Shown: piece by piece, positions 1 to 10,402 of the stretch
Numbering within the stretch: position 1 is the stretch's first letter
Layout of the letters: the number at the start of each line of letters is the position of its first letter
DNA from: Hygrophila difformis
Lineage: Eukaryota > Streptophyta > Magnoliopsida > Lamiales > Acanthaceae
Direction: 5' to 3'
Assembly: GCA_030278955.1 (NCBI GenBank)
Contig: JAOANR010000004.1
Coordinates: 16,356,428 to 16,420,427 of the forward strand
Length of the DNA: 64,000 nt
Made by a program: the position numbers and the translations under genes
The notes under the pieces: model-generated
What the model was told of the DNA's origin: nothing
Seen by the model: the letters and a program-made list of their open reading frames with translations, nothing else
Databases searched by the model: none

Positions 1-588
1 ATCTATAGACGTCCAGGGTCGGCTTTGGTGAGTCTTGAGCCGAAAGGAAAGCAACCGAAGTCGAAAAATCCGGATTCGGGCGAGTAAATCTCGCAACGGG
101 CGTATCTGTAATCCGGCGGGGGGTTGGCGCGCCGTTTGTTGAAACACCGCGCCGCCACTACGCGGTCCACGCCTGGACTTCGGTCCGGGCGGGTCGTGCG
201 ATCCATCGGGCATTTCCTCCTCTCTTTCGGACTTCTATCCCTCTATGTTCTCGGATTCGGATTTCCGGGATATTTTCGGGCTCCTATTCCCTATCTAAAT
301 TTTTACTCGGGTCTAGATTTAATATTGGCCTCGAACTCTCGAGTCCATTAGTGTCGGATTCCCTTGTACAATTTATTTAATTAATTTATCTTTGGTTTCA
401 CGGGTATTGAAAATTTAATTCCTTCTTAAATTAAATTCCATTTCTCATTTCCTTGTCTATGTATTATGTTTATTCATCTATTATTTATTTATTTATTTAT
501 TGTAACAGTTATGTTTATTGTTTATTTATTTATTTATTGTATTGTATTTATTTAATTATTTTATATTGCCAAATTCTCGGGTATTACA
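1..588 (-). mobile_element. LTR fragment of a Ty3/Gypsy element, minus orientation, cut by the window edge
   Basis: Read on the minus strand this begins TGTAATACCCGAG at 588, the 5' end form shared by the other Gypsy LTRs of this window. Positions 180-300 resemble the same zone of the LTRs at 53250-53330 and 58320-58400 (runs such as CTCCTCTCTTTCGGACTTCT). The other end lies outside the window, so completeness and TSD cannot be judged. The stretch 420-560 is AT-rich with TTTA repeats. No coding capacity is apparent. Confidence 0.7.
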
Positions 589-736
589 TGTAAAAACAAG
601 TGGGAGAGGTTGCCATAACCCTACAGAGAGAATGCGATAAAGTTTTAATATGTGCAAGCCTTACCTTAATTTTAGTCATGCAATGGTTATTTGAGTAAAC
701 TTCGAGGACGAAGTTTGTTTTTAAAGATGGTAGGAA
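589..736 (+). mobile_element. Remnant of the 3' end of a Gypsy internal region
   Basis: The stretch around 700-735 reads ACTTCGAGGACGAAGT followed by a purine-rich run and then LTR copy A. The same motif directly precedes the polypurine tract at 28678-28715 and 36851-36889, so this is the end of a Gypsy internal region beside its LTR. No usable reading frame remains. Confidence 0.5.
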
Positions 737-1098
737 ATTTAGCTATGTTGATAATATTTTCTAAAGAAATAATTTAGTATTATTTGATAAGAAATTAAAC
801 TGAATAGGGAAATAAATTAATATTTTCCATGAGAGATTGATTTCCAAGGGAAAATAATTTATTAAATAGAAATATATGTTTTCAAGGAAAAAAGAAAAAA
901 ATCAAAAGAATTAATTCCAAAGAAAAAAAATTATAATTTACTAGCATAAACAAATTTGTATAGTGTCCTTGTAGATCATGACAGTATATTTTATAAATCG
1001 AGTTTGTAATAATCTGAAGCTAGATAGATTTTTTGTTTGGAAAAAGTTAATTTCTATCTAAATTTTTAGTTAATGATGGAAGTAAAAATATATATATA
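737..1098 (+). mobile_element. LTR copy A, left part (interrupted by Helitron)
   Basis: Nearly identical to 12205-12560, the left part of solo LTR B. The first ~12 bases of the LTR seen in copy B (TGTAAAACCCTA at 12193) are missing or altered here. Identity runs to an AT-rich stretch at 1085-1098, stops at the Helitron start, and resumes at 10403. The two parts together give about 2.02 kb, against 2,056 bp for copy B. Confidence 0.75.
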
Positions 1099-1249
1099 TC
1101 TATTATATCTTATAAATGGGAGAGCTCCCAATCTTCCATGCTCAATTTTGATTTTGGCCATTGGATCAAGAGTGTAAATTAGATTTGTGGCCGTTGGATT
1201 ACTCGGGTATTACCAAATTACTCGGGTCGGGTATTACCCGTTTTTTCCC

Positions 1250-1820
1250 ACTTTTGTTTTCACCTGGGTGCGTCACTTTTTTTCAGCCAATTTCTCTTTC
1301 AGATTTTCGTGCGTAAAAATTAGGGCACACACAATAAAATCGCGATGAAGTGAGGAAGAGAGCAGCGGGTTGGACGAGGGAGAGGAGGAGGAAGGAGCTG
1401 CGAAATGGAAGTTGGGAGGTGAAATCGAAGCCCCATTCGATCTCTTGCCAAGGTTTGGATTTCTTTTCCCCGTTCTATCATCTTTTTGCACTAATTGGGA
1501 TTTTGGGAAGAATCCAGTGGGTTGCCGGAGAGGGGAACGACAGTGGAAGGGGGAGGAGAATAGGTCGGAGATGGTGACTGTGGCGTGGTGGAGGTCGCCT
1601 CCAGCCGGTGGTGGTCCACAGCGCGCGCGAGCGTGCTGTGGTGTTGAGCAGCGGCGCATGCGTCGCCGCTGTGGTGGCGCCGGCGGTGCGCCGACGTGGT
1701 CGTGGTGATGATGGAAGCCGGTGGTGGTGGTTTGTTGGGCATTTTATTTTATTTTTGTGTTTTATTGTGGAAATCGATTTGTTCATTGGGGGTTTTAAAT
1801 TGAAACAGATTTCATAGCGC
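1250..1820. other. GC-rich stretch of unknown origin within the Helitron
   Basis: This part is markedly more GC-rich than its AT-rich surroundings, with CG-rich runs at 1620-1690 and purine-rich runs at 1370-1400. Short frames are open on both strands but none resembles a family I recognise, and they run into the ABCG fragment on the minus strand. It may be a captured promoter/5' exon. The sequence alone does not decide. Confidence 0.3.
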
Positions 1821-1831
1821 CACAGATTTGC

Positions 1832-2030
1832 AAATAGAAGAGAAGGTTCCATCACAAGCTCCAGACCAACATTTACACGCTTCCTTTGTCCTCCAGAGAT
1901 GCCTCGCTTCTCCACAGTTCTTACCAAAGAATCCCGTACGTACTGCAACCCCAACGATTGGATGACCCGTTCAACCACGAGTACTTTGTCTGCTTTCGGT
2001 AAATCTGCTGATAGTCTTCCCACACAATTT
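1832..2030 (-). pseudogene. ABCG half-transporter fragment: nucleotide-binding domain with signature motif
   Basis: The minus strand encodes [17 protein letters not shown] and then an intact ABC signature region, [14 protein letters not shown], ending at MEPSLL just before Walker B. This is the middle of the ATPase domain of a plant ABCG half-transporter. Family knowledge: such proteins export lipids or hormones and resemble the ABCG24/28 group. Walker A, Walker B and the membrane domain are absent. The N-terminal part of what is probably the same gene lies at 6064-6465 on the same strand and in the right order, with plus-strand DUF952 and dioxygenase pieces between. It is a captured exon and cannot make a transporter. 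Confidence 0.8.
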
Positions 2031-2220
2031 GGTTTTAGCATTATTATGTTATAATTACAGTTTACAAATAGGAGAACCATAGTAGCTTAATGATTCATGA
2101 ATAATACTGATATCAAGGCATTATTGTGATTTGTGATGTAATACCTGCAATTGGCACTGAACCATATATTCTCTTCAACGGTCAAATTTCCATACTCTGA
2201 TAGTCTGATTGAATGAATAG

Positions 2221-2300
2221 GAAGAAAACGACCTTCGGGTTCACCTTTATAATGTCAATGCTATTAAGAAAACGACCTTTGGGTTCACCTTTATAATGTG
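2221..2300 (+). repeat. Two-copy direct repeat before the DUF952 exon
   Basis: A ~34-bp unit beginning AAGAAAACGACCTTCGGG is repeated with one change at about 2221-2256 and 2268-2300. The second copy runs into the splice acceptor of the DUF952 exon. The core AAGAAAACGACC also occurs at 6059-6070, at the edge of the other ABCG fragment, so it may mark a joining point between captured pieces. Confidence 0.6.
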
Positions 2301-2308
2301 TGTTGCAG

Positions 2309-2470
2309 CTTGGAGATGGGCTCATTTATGAATCTGTTGATGAGTCCAACGTGTTTCCTCATTTCTATGGTCCATCCCGGAGTTTCAGTCCTCTTCCACT
2401 GGATGCCGTGATAAAAGCGGAGAAACTCATTATTTCAGATGGCAAATTCACATGCAGCATGCTGAACTAA
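2309..2470 (+). pseudogene. Terminal exon of a DUF952-family protein
   Basis: After an acceptor (TGTTGCAG at 2301-2308), 53 codons run to TAA at 2468-2470. The peptide contains GLIYESVDESNVFPHFYGP and LPLDAVIKAEKL, which I recognise as the C-terminal half of the plant DUF952 protein. The function of that family is not established. Upstream exons are absent. The reading frame is intact and ends at a natural stop, so this is a captured last exon rather than a decayed gene in place. Confidence 0.65.
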
Positions 2471-4900
2471 ATTATGGTTTTTTCAGTGTTCTGGAATGTG
2501 TTTACTAAAATTAATGTGCCCATTACATTACATGTATAAGAAACAGACTGAGATTCCCCCGAAAAGGAAATGTACAAAACAACGAGAATAAGTTTCAATG
2601 GAAAAACTTGGTTAAACTTCTAAGGATTGGTGTATTTATGCTCCTACTGCTGAAAAATTCTTTCATGGCACATGTATGATTAGAAGCCAGATTTTTGTAG
2701 AGAAGTAAATTCTGCATAAGATTGTTAAGCTTGCTGCATATGTATAGCTGGTGGATAAATAGCTGCAGGGGTTAAGTCTTATCAGTGTAAAAATGTCCTA
2801 GCATTTGAGTTAATATTCTTATTTGTGGATTGTGACCCATCCATTCACAATTTATGACACACATTTATGTTGCCAACTTGCCATGGCTACCTTGTATTGT
2901 TGAAGTTACAAGCATGGGTATTCATTGATGCATACACATAGTTTTTTTCTATATTTATATGCGGTGCCTGTGCAAGAGATACATTCTTATGCAGATGCGC
3001 TTTGTAAAAATATTTTAGGTCAATAAGTTGTGTTTCTTGGAGCACATCATGTCTAAGATTCAAACAGGCATTTGTTTTGCTAGCTGATTGTCCTTGACAA
3101 TTGTTGCTCTAAATTAATTTGCAGTGGATTATTAGTCATCAGCTCATCTTTTGCTTGCAAGCGATGGATGTGGAGTGGAGTATTCATCTGGCTGAAAACT
3201 CTGACCAAGATAGGCTGCACAACACTCTGCAGCGATCCTCCCACCTCCACCAGATAAGAGTGAGGTTTTCTTTGTGTTCTTAAACTTAAATTTCTCTACT
3301 TTGGTGCTGGACAAAGTCAAGGAACTCAAAGAGAGAGAGAGAGAGAGAGAGAGAGCTCAGAAATATAATCAGTGAAGGAGTAAACACAAACACTACTTAA
3401 AAGCTATGCGCCACTGGTGTGGTTCATAATAAACTAAACCATAAATTGCTTTCATGGCAAGGATACAATCTGAAAGCATTGCAAATGATCGCATATAACC
3501 TAACAAACAATTTCATATAGCAAATAAAAACTCATGCATGGTGATTGACATATGTCATATATAATAAGCTTGGTGGTTTCAAGTAAATCTTTTGTTCACC
3601 TACATATATAAAGTGTATAATAATTCTATATGACAACCTTAAAATGTAAAAGGCGCTTTTGAATTGGACGTCCAAATGTGGTGGTAGTTATTTAAAAGTT
3701 TAAGTGCTTCCATGACTTACTTTATTTTGTTTGACTAACAAATGATCTGTATGTTTGTTTAATTAGCACCATCTTTTAAATATTTGGACGAATGAATAAT
3801 GATCTAGACTTACCATTGAGGTTGAGCTTTAGCTTGGACAAATTTGCATGTGGATAAGTAAACTACAGCTGGATAGGAATGTGACTTTGATCAATTATTA
3901 ACAAGCTAGCCTGTGAGTGAGTGAAATTTAGAGGAATGTATTTAGTATTTTTATTAAAAAGTGTGCCCAGAAACAATGGTCAAATAATTAAAAATGGAGG
4001 GAGTATTAAGTAAGCGTTTAATTTCCTGGAGAATAGCATGTCTGAATATATGTGCCTGTCTAGCTCATAAACATATACTTAGTACATTATACAATAGTCA
4101 GCAATTGGGTGAAACGCTCTTTTGAATCAAAAGAGATTCACTTGTCTACAGTTATTGAGCAATCTAAAAAGTTACCGCTAAATCTCGCTTCACAATTTGA
4201 TCTTTGACTATCGCCAGTCTCTTGATTTTGTAAAAGGAGCCTGGTTGGAATTTTGTTTTTATAAGATTTTTAGGGAAATTATATCCTTGATTTTTTTAAC
4301 TAGCCATGAAAATCTTTATTGGCTTTAAAGGCATGTGCTTGTTTTCGAACCGCAGAATAAGGTTGCCACTATAATAGCTCAAAAGCGACTAAGGAAATTG
4401 ATCAGGTGAATAATCTTCTTGTCTATAAACCATTGCTAGCGGACCCTTGCTTGTCCCATTACCATGTTTTTTTTTTTGGCAACTTGGGTTCAATACTTGC
4501 CGTTGGCTGATCTCATTTGAAGTATAATAGTTCCCTAATTACCCAATTCAACGTAACATATTACTACTTTCTTTAGCCTGACGAATGAAAACTGGCCTAA
4601 AGTCTTCTTGTTTGAAAGCAGCCAAGGAAGATTGAATGACAACAATCTGGTTATTCCAGTTGACTTGGATTTATCCACGGTAGAATTTCCACTAATTGCT
4701 TTCGGACAATATAGTTAAAGTACCTCATGGATGTTTTAGCATTGTCACTATCAATGATATAAATGCTGGAGACACTACCAGTGTCCTTGTTGCAAGAAGT
4801 GATTTATCTAGGGCCAGAGAATTACTATAAGTTTCCTTTTTTATTCCTTCGTCAAAGCAACTAACTATATTTCTTATTTACATGTTGTGTGGTCTGTAAG
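2471..4900. other. Helitron interior without a recognisable gene
   Basis: Mostly AT-rich and intron-like. It holds a (GA)n tract at 3331-3355 and a short coding-like patch at about 4620-4830, which reads LNDNNLVIPVDLDLSTVEF and, after a frame change, INAGDTTSVLVARSDL; I do not recognise it. A sequence ending GGAGGGAGTA near 3993-4005 resembles a Stowaway MITE end, but I find no matching partner. Confidence 0.4.
3331..3355 (+). repeat. (GA)n microsatellite
   Basis: Twenty-five bases of uninterrupted GA dinucleotides inside the Helitron. Confidence 0.95.
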
Positions 4901-4917
4901 TGTGGAAGAAACAAGAG

Positions 4918-5590
4918 ATGGCAAGTTCAAGTTATGCAGCCTTGATTCTTACGAGTGGCTCTGCCCAAAAGACTCCATTCTTTGACAAATTTAATCGCTC
5001 GGGATTCTCACTCTCATCTTCCTCTGCGGTAAGGAATCAATCCAAATTAGTCCTTATATATGCCCCTGGAATCAATCTCTTTGATACTCAACATTGTCTG
5101 TTTCGTTTGTGGATTTCATTAGCCATTACTTAAGAGGTCGAAGTCAAATGTTTCGCTTCTGGAGGTGAATGCCCCTTTGGGAAGAATTAAGGAAGCTTCA
5201 ATCAGGTTGTTAGATGCCTTCGTTGATCTGATATTTGAATTTGTTGATGAGCCACTGCATCCCTCTCAGGTATTTAGGCAACAGTTGGTTTCCATGGAAA
5301 ATTTTTAGCAACTCTGTTTTACATTTGACAATATTTTCATATTTATGGTCATGTATGTATGTATGTATGAAGAATAACTTTGCTCCGGTGGAAGAGATAG
5401 GCGAAGCTGCACCCATAGCTGCCATCCAAGGAACAATTCCAGATGATTTTCCGGAAGATGTTTACATCAGAAACGGTATGAAACCATGGCTTTCTGAATT
5501 TCAGACTGGTTTGCTTTTCTGTTCCTTGCAGTACTGCCAAGTAGACGTTGAAGTTCACGAAGGAGAATTGAAACTCTGGATACAAGAAAG
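4918..5590 (+). pseudogene. N-terminal exons of a carotenoid cleavage dioxygenase
   Basis: Three exon-like blocks can be followed. The first begins with ATG at 4918 (MASSSYAALIL...) and ends at a GT donor near 5029. The second, about 5131-5269, encodes LLDAFVDLIFEFVDEPLHPSQ-like sequence and ends before GTATTT. The third, about 5369-5475, reads NFAPVEEIGEAAPI and IPDDFPEDVYIRNG, the conserved N-terminus of plant CCD proteins, followed by GT. In the family the enzyme cleaves carotenoids with an iron bound by four histidines; none of that core is present. Later sequence to 5590 is open but not clearly CCD. Splice signals remain, so the copy came from genomic DNA. Confidence 0.7.
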
Positions 5591-6063
5591 TTGATTATCC
5601 AGATATGCTTGGATTGAGCGTCGCTGTGGGATGCAAATGACAAAAGTTGTATTTGGTAGTGCATATAAGGTTAATGTATGCAGTGCAGTCTGAAAATAAC
5701 ATGTCATGGAAAAGCAAACAAATGGTGCCCACGTTCTTAATATGGATGGTGCAGGCTCGGGGGGATCGAGCACCCCATTGACAACTGTGTAAGTTGAATT
5801 CTACCTACCTTTGTTCATTTTCCCTTTAGGTATACATATATTCCAGTGGAAGCTGATTAGCACAAAGGCTTTTGTTTGGCAATACTAACCATGGTGATCT
5901 CAGGGAGTATTTGTCTGGATTTCTCGATACAACTGTGGGGTAGGTTTCTTTCTTCTCCAATAAATGCCTCCCTAATCTAAAGTTCTTTTTGTCTTCTTTT
6001 TACTTGCTGTTAACTGTTTTGATCTCTTAAATTAATCAATTATCATTAACTCACTTTAAGAAA

Positions 6064-6465
6064 ACGACCCGGAAGGATCTCGCCATTGATACACCTCAAG
6101 AGATGTTTCTTTTTATGTTTCAACGTGACAGTAAGATCTCTGAATGCAATCTCTATTGTTCGTCTTCTTGGGGCCTCGTTATCCATTGCCATTTTAATCA
6201 CTTCCGAGAAGGTACGGTCTCTGGTGTGCTGCTGCTGGGCTTTCTCCCTTTCAAGTTGAGAATACGCATACTTGAAAATTTGCGTATCAGTGCGAATGTG
6301 GTTGGCCTTCAATTTCTTTTTCTTTTCCTTATTTTGGGTCCCTTCATTGTCTCCTTCTGAACTCCTTGCCTTGTTTTCAGGTCCAGGGTTGTCATCTTCA
6401 AAGCTTTCACAATATTCTTCAATCTCCTGGTTCTTAGGGTAAGCACTCCTCTGGTAGGAAACATA
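6064..6465 (-). pseudogene. ABCG half-transporter fragment: region before and at the start of the ATPase domain
   Basis: The minus-strand frame starts with an acidic and lysine-rich stretch and continues with IFKYAYSQLEREKAQQQ, FSEVIKMAM, then EIAFRDLTVTLK and KKHLLRCINGEILPGRF. This is the region just upstream of Walker A in plant ABCG24/28-type transporters. It ends abruptly at the glycine-rich start of Walker A (about 6064), beside the sequence CTTTAAGAAAACGACC. The signature-motif piece of the same gene type is at 1832-2030 on the same strand. The two pieces are probably one captured gene later split by plus-strand material. Confidence 0.8.
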
Positions 6466-6479
6466 GGTAATCAATCATA

Positions 6480-7729
6480 TGTAGATGAAACATGTGGACC
6501 ATTTCAAGAAAACCTCTCTTTCTTATATTTCTTTGTGCATAAATGCATTCTTTTGGGGAGAATTAAGAGTAGAATTTAAAAGATATGTTTGGAATTGAGG
6601 GGTATAGACTATGAATAGTGGATAAATCCTTTTGAAAAGGAGTGCATGCGACTTACATAGTGTTTTTTTTGCGGAAATGAAACCAAAAGAAAACCCATGC
6701 TTTAATCTTTCTCGTATTTTTCTATATGAACAATAACAATATAACACCTTATTGGCTCTTAATTTTTGTCCTGGAGTTTCAAAGATTAGTATGCATTTCT
6801 GGCCTCCTATTTCTCTTTTGGTACTGTAGTTGTTACATCTATGTGTATCTCTTATCCACATTCTTTGGTGCATAAACAGTTTGAAGTTCCGCAAGTCATC
6901 AAAGTCAATTGATCAATTCATTTTTTTCTTTGTATATCAAGTTTCAGTTGGAACTATCTATTATATTTCTGCTCTTAAAATATTTTTTGCTGATGTTAAA
7001 TGAGAGGTTTAGTATCATTGTTTAGTGATCCTATTTCCCTCCTGTATAGCAGTTGTGCCACCTAGAATATGTATTGTTTGCAAAATGACAATTGTTTTAG
7101 GCACTCCTAGAATATGAAAGCGTTGATAATAATCTTGAGATATGTGATAAGAGTACATAATTTTATTGATAGGATGGATAGTTAAATCCAATGGGATTAT
7201 TATGGTGGATTATGTTATCATGTTTGTTTGGTTATACTGTTTATCTCTTCTATTTTTTATTTTTTCTGTATTTTTTTAAATCTTTTTTAATTTTTACGAG
7301 GCATTGCCATTGTCATGAACACTCATTCTTTAATAACGCAAACATGTAACTATGCTAAATTTATCCAGCCAAACCATTGCTAAGGAAAATAAGTTGAAGG
7401 GACTGAAATACGAAGGGATACATCAGTGGAGTTAATGCATGTAGACTGAGGGACTCTAGGATATTTTTATTAGGATGCCTATAGATCTTATGGCCAATCC
7501 CTGTATCACATGGCCATGCCAAAGGAATAGACACTTCAAATTTCTCGTTTTAAGTGCTTGAAGTGTATACTACCCCTATTATGTTATGGCCATTGATAAA
7601 TATTGATTATTGCTGCTGTGAAACAAAGATTTTGAGTAAAACTAAAGCTGATCAGCATTTGCTTGGTTTAGGAGACCATGAAGCTTAGTTTAATATGCCT
7701 ATATAAGGAAGTTATTTTTTCTTTTGCAG
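6480..7729. other. Helitron interior, AT-rich, no gene recognised
   Basis: Intron-like AT-rich sequence between the ABCG piece and the BIG5 piece. The last part ends with a pyrimidine tract and CAG acceptor at 7727-7729, so at least its right end is probably the BIG5 intron. Short open frames on the minus strand near 6523-6894 look like chance frames. Confidence 0.4.
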
Positions 7730-9192
7730 CTACTGTGAAGAAAATCCTGGTCAATTCAAGAAGGCAGAGTCAGCTTATGTCCTTGCATACGCAATTATCA
7801 TGTTGAATGCTGATGCACACAATCCAATGGTACAACCAAAAATGTCAAAAAATGATTTTCTTCATATACATTTCACAAAAGATAATGAAGAAATTGCTCC
7901 TCAAGAACTGCTTGAGGAAATTTATAATTCTGTTGTAAAAGAAGAGATGAAATTGACATGTGTTCCTGATGGAATTCTTAAAAACTGTAAACAAAGGCGA
8001 AATGTAGAAGAGGCAAGTAGGGTCGTCAATACTCTAAACCTATCCCTTCCTAAAAGGAGCTCCTCAATTGACACTAAGTCTGAGAGTGAGGTAATTATTA
8101 AACAAATACAGGCTTTAATTAAGGATGAAGGTGGAAATAAGGGGGTCTTTTACACTTCACATAGGATTGAACTCTTATATCCTATGGTTGAAGCTGTTGC
8201 ATGGCCCTTACTGGCTATGTCTGCTGTCATCATGAATGAAGCAGACAACAACCCAAAACATTAGCATTTGCATGGAAGGATTCAAAGAAGCTATACACAT
8301 ATCACATGTTCTTGGAATAGATACTATGCGCTATGCCTTCCTGACGTCTTTGTTGAGGTAATTCCCATTTACTTATCTGTTTGACTTCCATTGCCAGGTG
8401 ATTTATGCTTCAGTTTCTTCTATCCATTTTAAGTGATTGTAGAATTCTTTGATTGAATGAGCATTCGCTAGACGTCTCAATTGTTTTTAATTTCTATTAG
8501 GAGGATGGGTTATTAGACTTCCAGTGTTTGCAATCTACTGTTAGGACTCTAAGTGATAATAAACCAATTAGCCGCTTTGGAAAGGTGAAGAAATCTGCAA
8601 AATATTCTGTTGGATTGTAATTTGTTAAGCATCTTGAAATTATGCCCATCAAGTGTGTTGCTTTTGATGTTTTATGTTAAAGGATCTATTGCCTGTTTAT
8701 TTTTATGTTGTATATTATGACCGGGGCAAAAGCTTCCAGAGCACAGAATTATGAGTCTTAAATTGAATTGCAGATATAACTCTTTACATGCACCTAAAGA
8801 TATGCGTGGAAAAAATGTAGAAGCACTGCGAACCCTTCTTACTCTTTGTAACACCGACATACATGCACTCCAAGGCTCTTGGTTTGGTATTCTGGAATGT
8901 ATTTCCCATCTTGAATATATTGTGTCATGGCCTGCTATGACTGCAACTATCATGAAAGGATCAAATCAAGTTGCTAGAGATGCTGTTCTTCAACCTCTGA
9001 GAGACCTCTCTGAAAATGCCACCCATCAACTGTTCTTAAATAGCATCAAATTGCCCAGTGAATCAGTACTGGAGTTTTTCTCTGCTTTGTGTAGTGTATC
9101 AGCAGAGGAATTACAGCAGATCCCAGGTCGCATCTTTAGCTTGTTGAAGATTGTTGAAGTTAGCTATTACAATATGACTCGTATACACCTGG
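7730..9192 (+). pseudogene. BIG5: Fragment of a BIG5-type ARF guanine-nucleotide exchange factor
   Basis: Exon 1 (7730-about 8263) begins at an acceptor with YCEENPGQFKKAESAYVLAY and IIMLNADAHNPMV, the second half of a Sec7 domain, then the linker with PMVEAVAWPLLA. A 1-base shift near 8258 puts a stop there; the next frame continues [15 protein letters not shown] and [11 protein letters not shown] to a GT donor at about 8356. The exon at 8774-9192 follows CAG and reads LHAPKDMRGKNVEALRTLL, SESVLEFFSALCSVSAEEL and ends at GTAAGG. Family knowledge: BIG5 (BEN1/MIN7) loads GTP on ARF GTPases in endosomal traffic and immunity. The N-terminal DCB part, the first half of Sec7 and the C-terminus are missing. 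The exon-like piece at 8502-8584 does not match what I expect of BIG5. Confidence 0.8.
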
Positions 9193-9375
9193 TAAGGTCT
9201 TTACCTTTTGGGTGATTAATTCTGGTGGTCTTAATGGTACCATTGGCTTTCAGTCATATCTCCAATAGTGTTAGTTTCTCGAGTGCAGCAGTGGTGACTG
9301 CCAATAGCATATATTATGAACTCAAATAGAAGTAGTTAAGTATATTGAATACTAATGACTTTTTCTCTTAATAGG

Positions 9376-9511
9376 AAACAGTAACAGTGGTGGTTATTAA
9401 ATATAATGTACGGGGAGATTACTTGAAAATGCCATCATATGTTATCATTAAGTGGTGCAATGCAAGTTCCACCGATTCATTAGCATTTACTGTAATCCAT
9501 GTTGATCCCTA
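9376..9511 (+). pseudogene. Unidentified exon-like piece
   Basis: After TTAATAG this stretch is open and reads TVVVIKYNVRGDYLKMPSYV and SSTDSLAFTVIHVDP, ending at a TAG just before the MAP65 part. I do not recognise the source. It lies between two identified captured genes and is probably a sixth captured piece. Confidence 0.35.
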
Positions 9512-10294
9512 GGATGATAACATCTAAAGTGCTGGAAGAGGTGTGCATATAAACCTCAAACGTGCAGAGCGTGCTAGAATTACTGTAAATAAGATTCCAG
9601 GTAACTCTTCAGGCTTTCTTTGATGTTCATCATTACTGAAACTTATATCTTTCTGGAGGTTATATTAACGAGCTCTGAATTTTCAGCAATGGTGGAAAAT
9701 TTGATTAGCAAGATACTAATGTGGGAGGATGAACAAAAGATGTTGTTCCTCTATGATGGAGTAAATTTTTTATAACTTTTCTAGCATTTTGGTGTTTTCG
9801 CTACTTCGCGTAGTTTGAATCTGATTGTTGTATTCTCCCTCTTATACACAGGTGCGTTTGGTGTCAATACTGGAGGATTACAAACTAACAAGAAGGCTCA
9901 AGGAGGAGGAAAAGAAACTAGCCCGGGTAATTTTCATTACATCAAGTCATTCTTTCATAAGAATTGTTTGCTTTTATGTTGTCAAATGATAAAGAGAGGT
10001 TTAGGTTTTATATTCTACTATAATGTATAAGAGGCATGGTTGGGGTACTGAATTTGATTTGCAACTACAATTCAGGATCAGAAAAAGATACATGATATGC
10101 TCCTCGCTGAGAAAGAATCCATCTATGGGTCTAAGCCAAGCCCGCGGAGAAGCAGCAGCTTTAAGAATGGAAATGGGTACCGTACCTATGGCAATGGCTC
10201 GGCGACCCCCTCACCACGCCGGAACTCAGTTGGCAGTTCAAATTCGGAGCTCCTCACACCACGATTTTACTCTGGCAACCAAATTAGGAAATAA
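9512..10294 (+). pseudogene. MAP65: 3' exons of a MAP65 microtubule-associated protein
   Basis: Four exons are visible. About 9512-9600 reads AGRGVHINLKRAERARITVN and ends before GTAACT. About 9688-9761 reads MVENLISKILMWEDEQKM and FLYDG. About 9852-9926 reads VRLVSILEDYKLTRRLKEEE. The last, about 10075-10294, reads EKESIYGSKPSPRRSSSF and then a Ser/Pro/Arg-rich tail to a stop at 10292-10294. This is the conserved C-terminal microtubule-binding region and tail of plant MAP65. Exon 1 has an in-frame stop near 9530. Introns and their GT/AG ends are kept. The N-terminal coiled-coil dimerisation part is absent. Confidence 0.85.
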
Positions 10295-10375
10295 ATTGTT
10301 GTAGATAGGAACTCACGTACACTTACCTATAATTATTTTTTCTTTCTCCATAGACATTTGTACATCCCTTTTACG

Positions 10376-10402
10376 CTGTGCATCGCACAGGTATTTAACT
10401 AG
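10376..10402 (+). other. Helitron 3' terminal hairpin and CTAG end
   Basis: CTGTGC and GCACAG pair around a 3-base loop (ATC), followed 12 bases later by CTAG and then host T. This is the usual Helitron termination structure. Confidence 0.85.

Larger units (their letters stand above)
1099..10402 (+). mobile_element. Non-autonomous Helitron carrying captured gene fragments
   Basis: The 5' end is TC at 1099-1100, followed by an AT-rich start and the short inverted repeat TGGGAG-AG-CTCCCA near 1117-1130. The 3' end has a 6-bp hairpin (CTGTGC ATC GCACAG, 376-390 of the 10 kb block) and then 12 bases ending CTAG at 10402. It lies between A (1098) and T (10403) with no target duplication, as Helitrons do. 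The comparison with solo LTR B, which has only TA repeats here, shows the segment is an insertion. Inside are partial genes with introns: ABCG transporter (two pieces, minus), DUF952 protein, carotenoid cleavage dioxygenase, BIG5 ARF-GEF and MAP65. No Rep/helicase gene is visible, so it depends on a helper. The 9.3-kb size is large but within the range known for gene-capturing plant Helitrons. Confidence 0.85.

Noticed and set aside
7730..9192. Functional ARF-GEF gene
   Set aside because: It starts in the middle of Sec7, has a frameshift near 8258, and lies in a Helitron.
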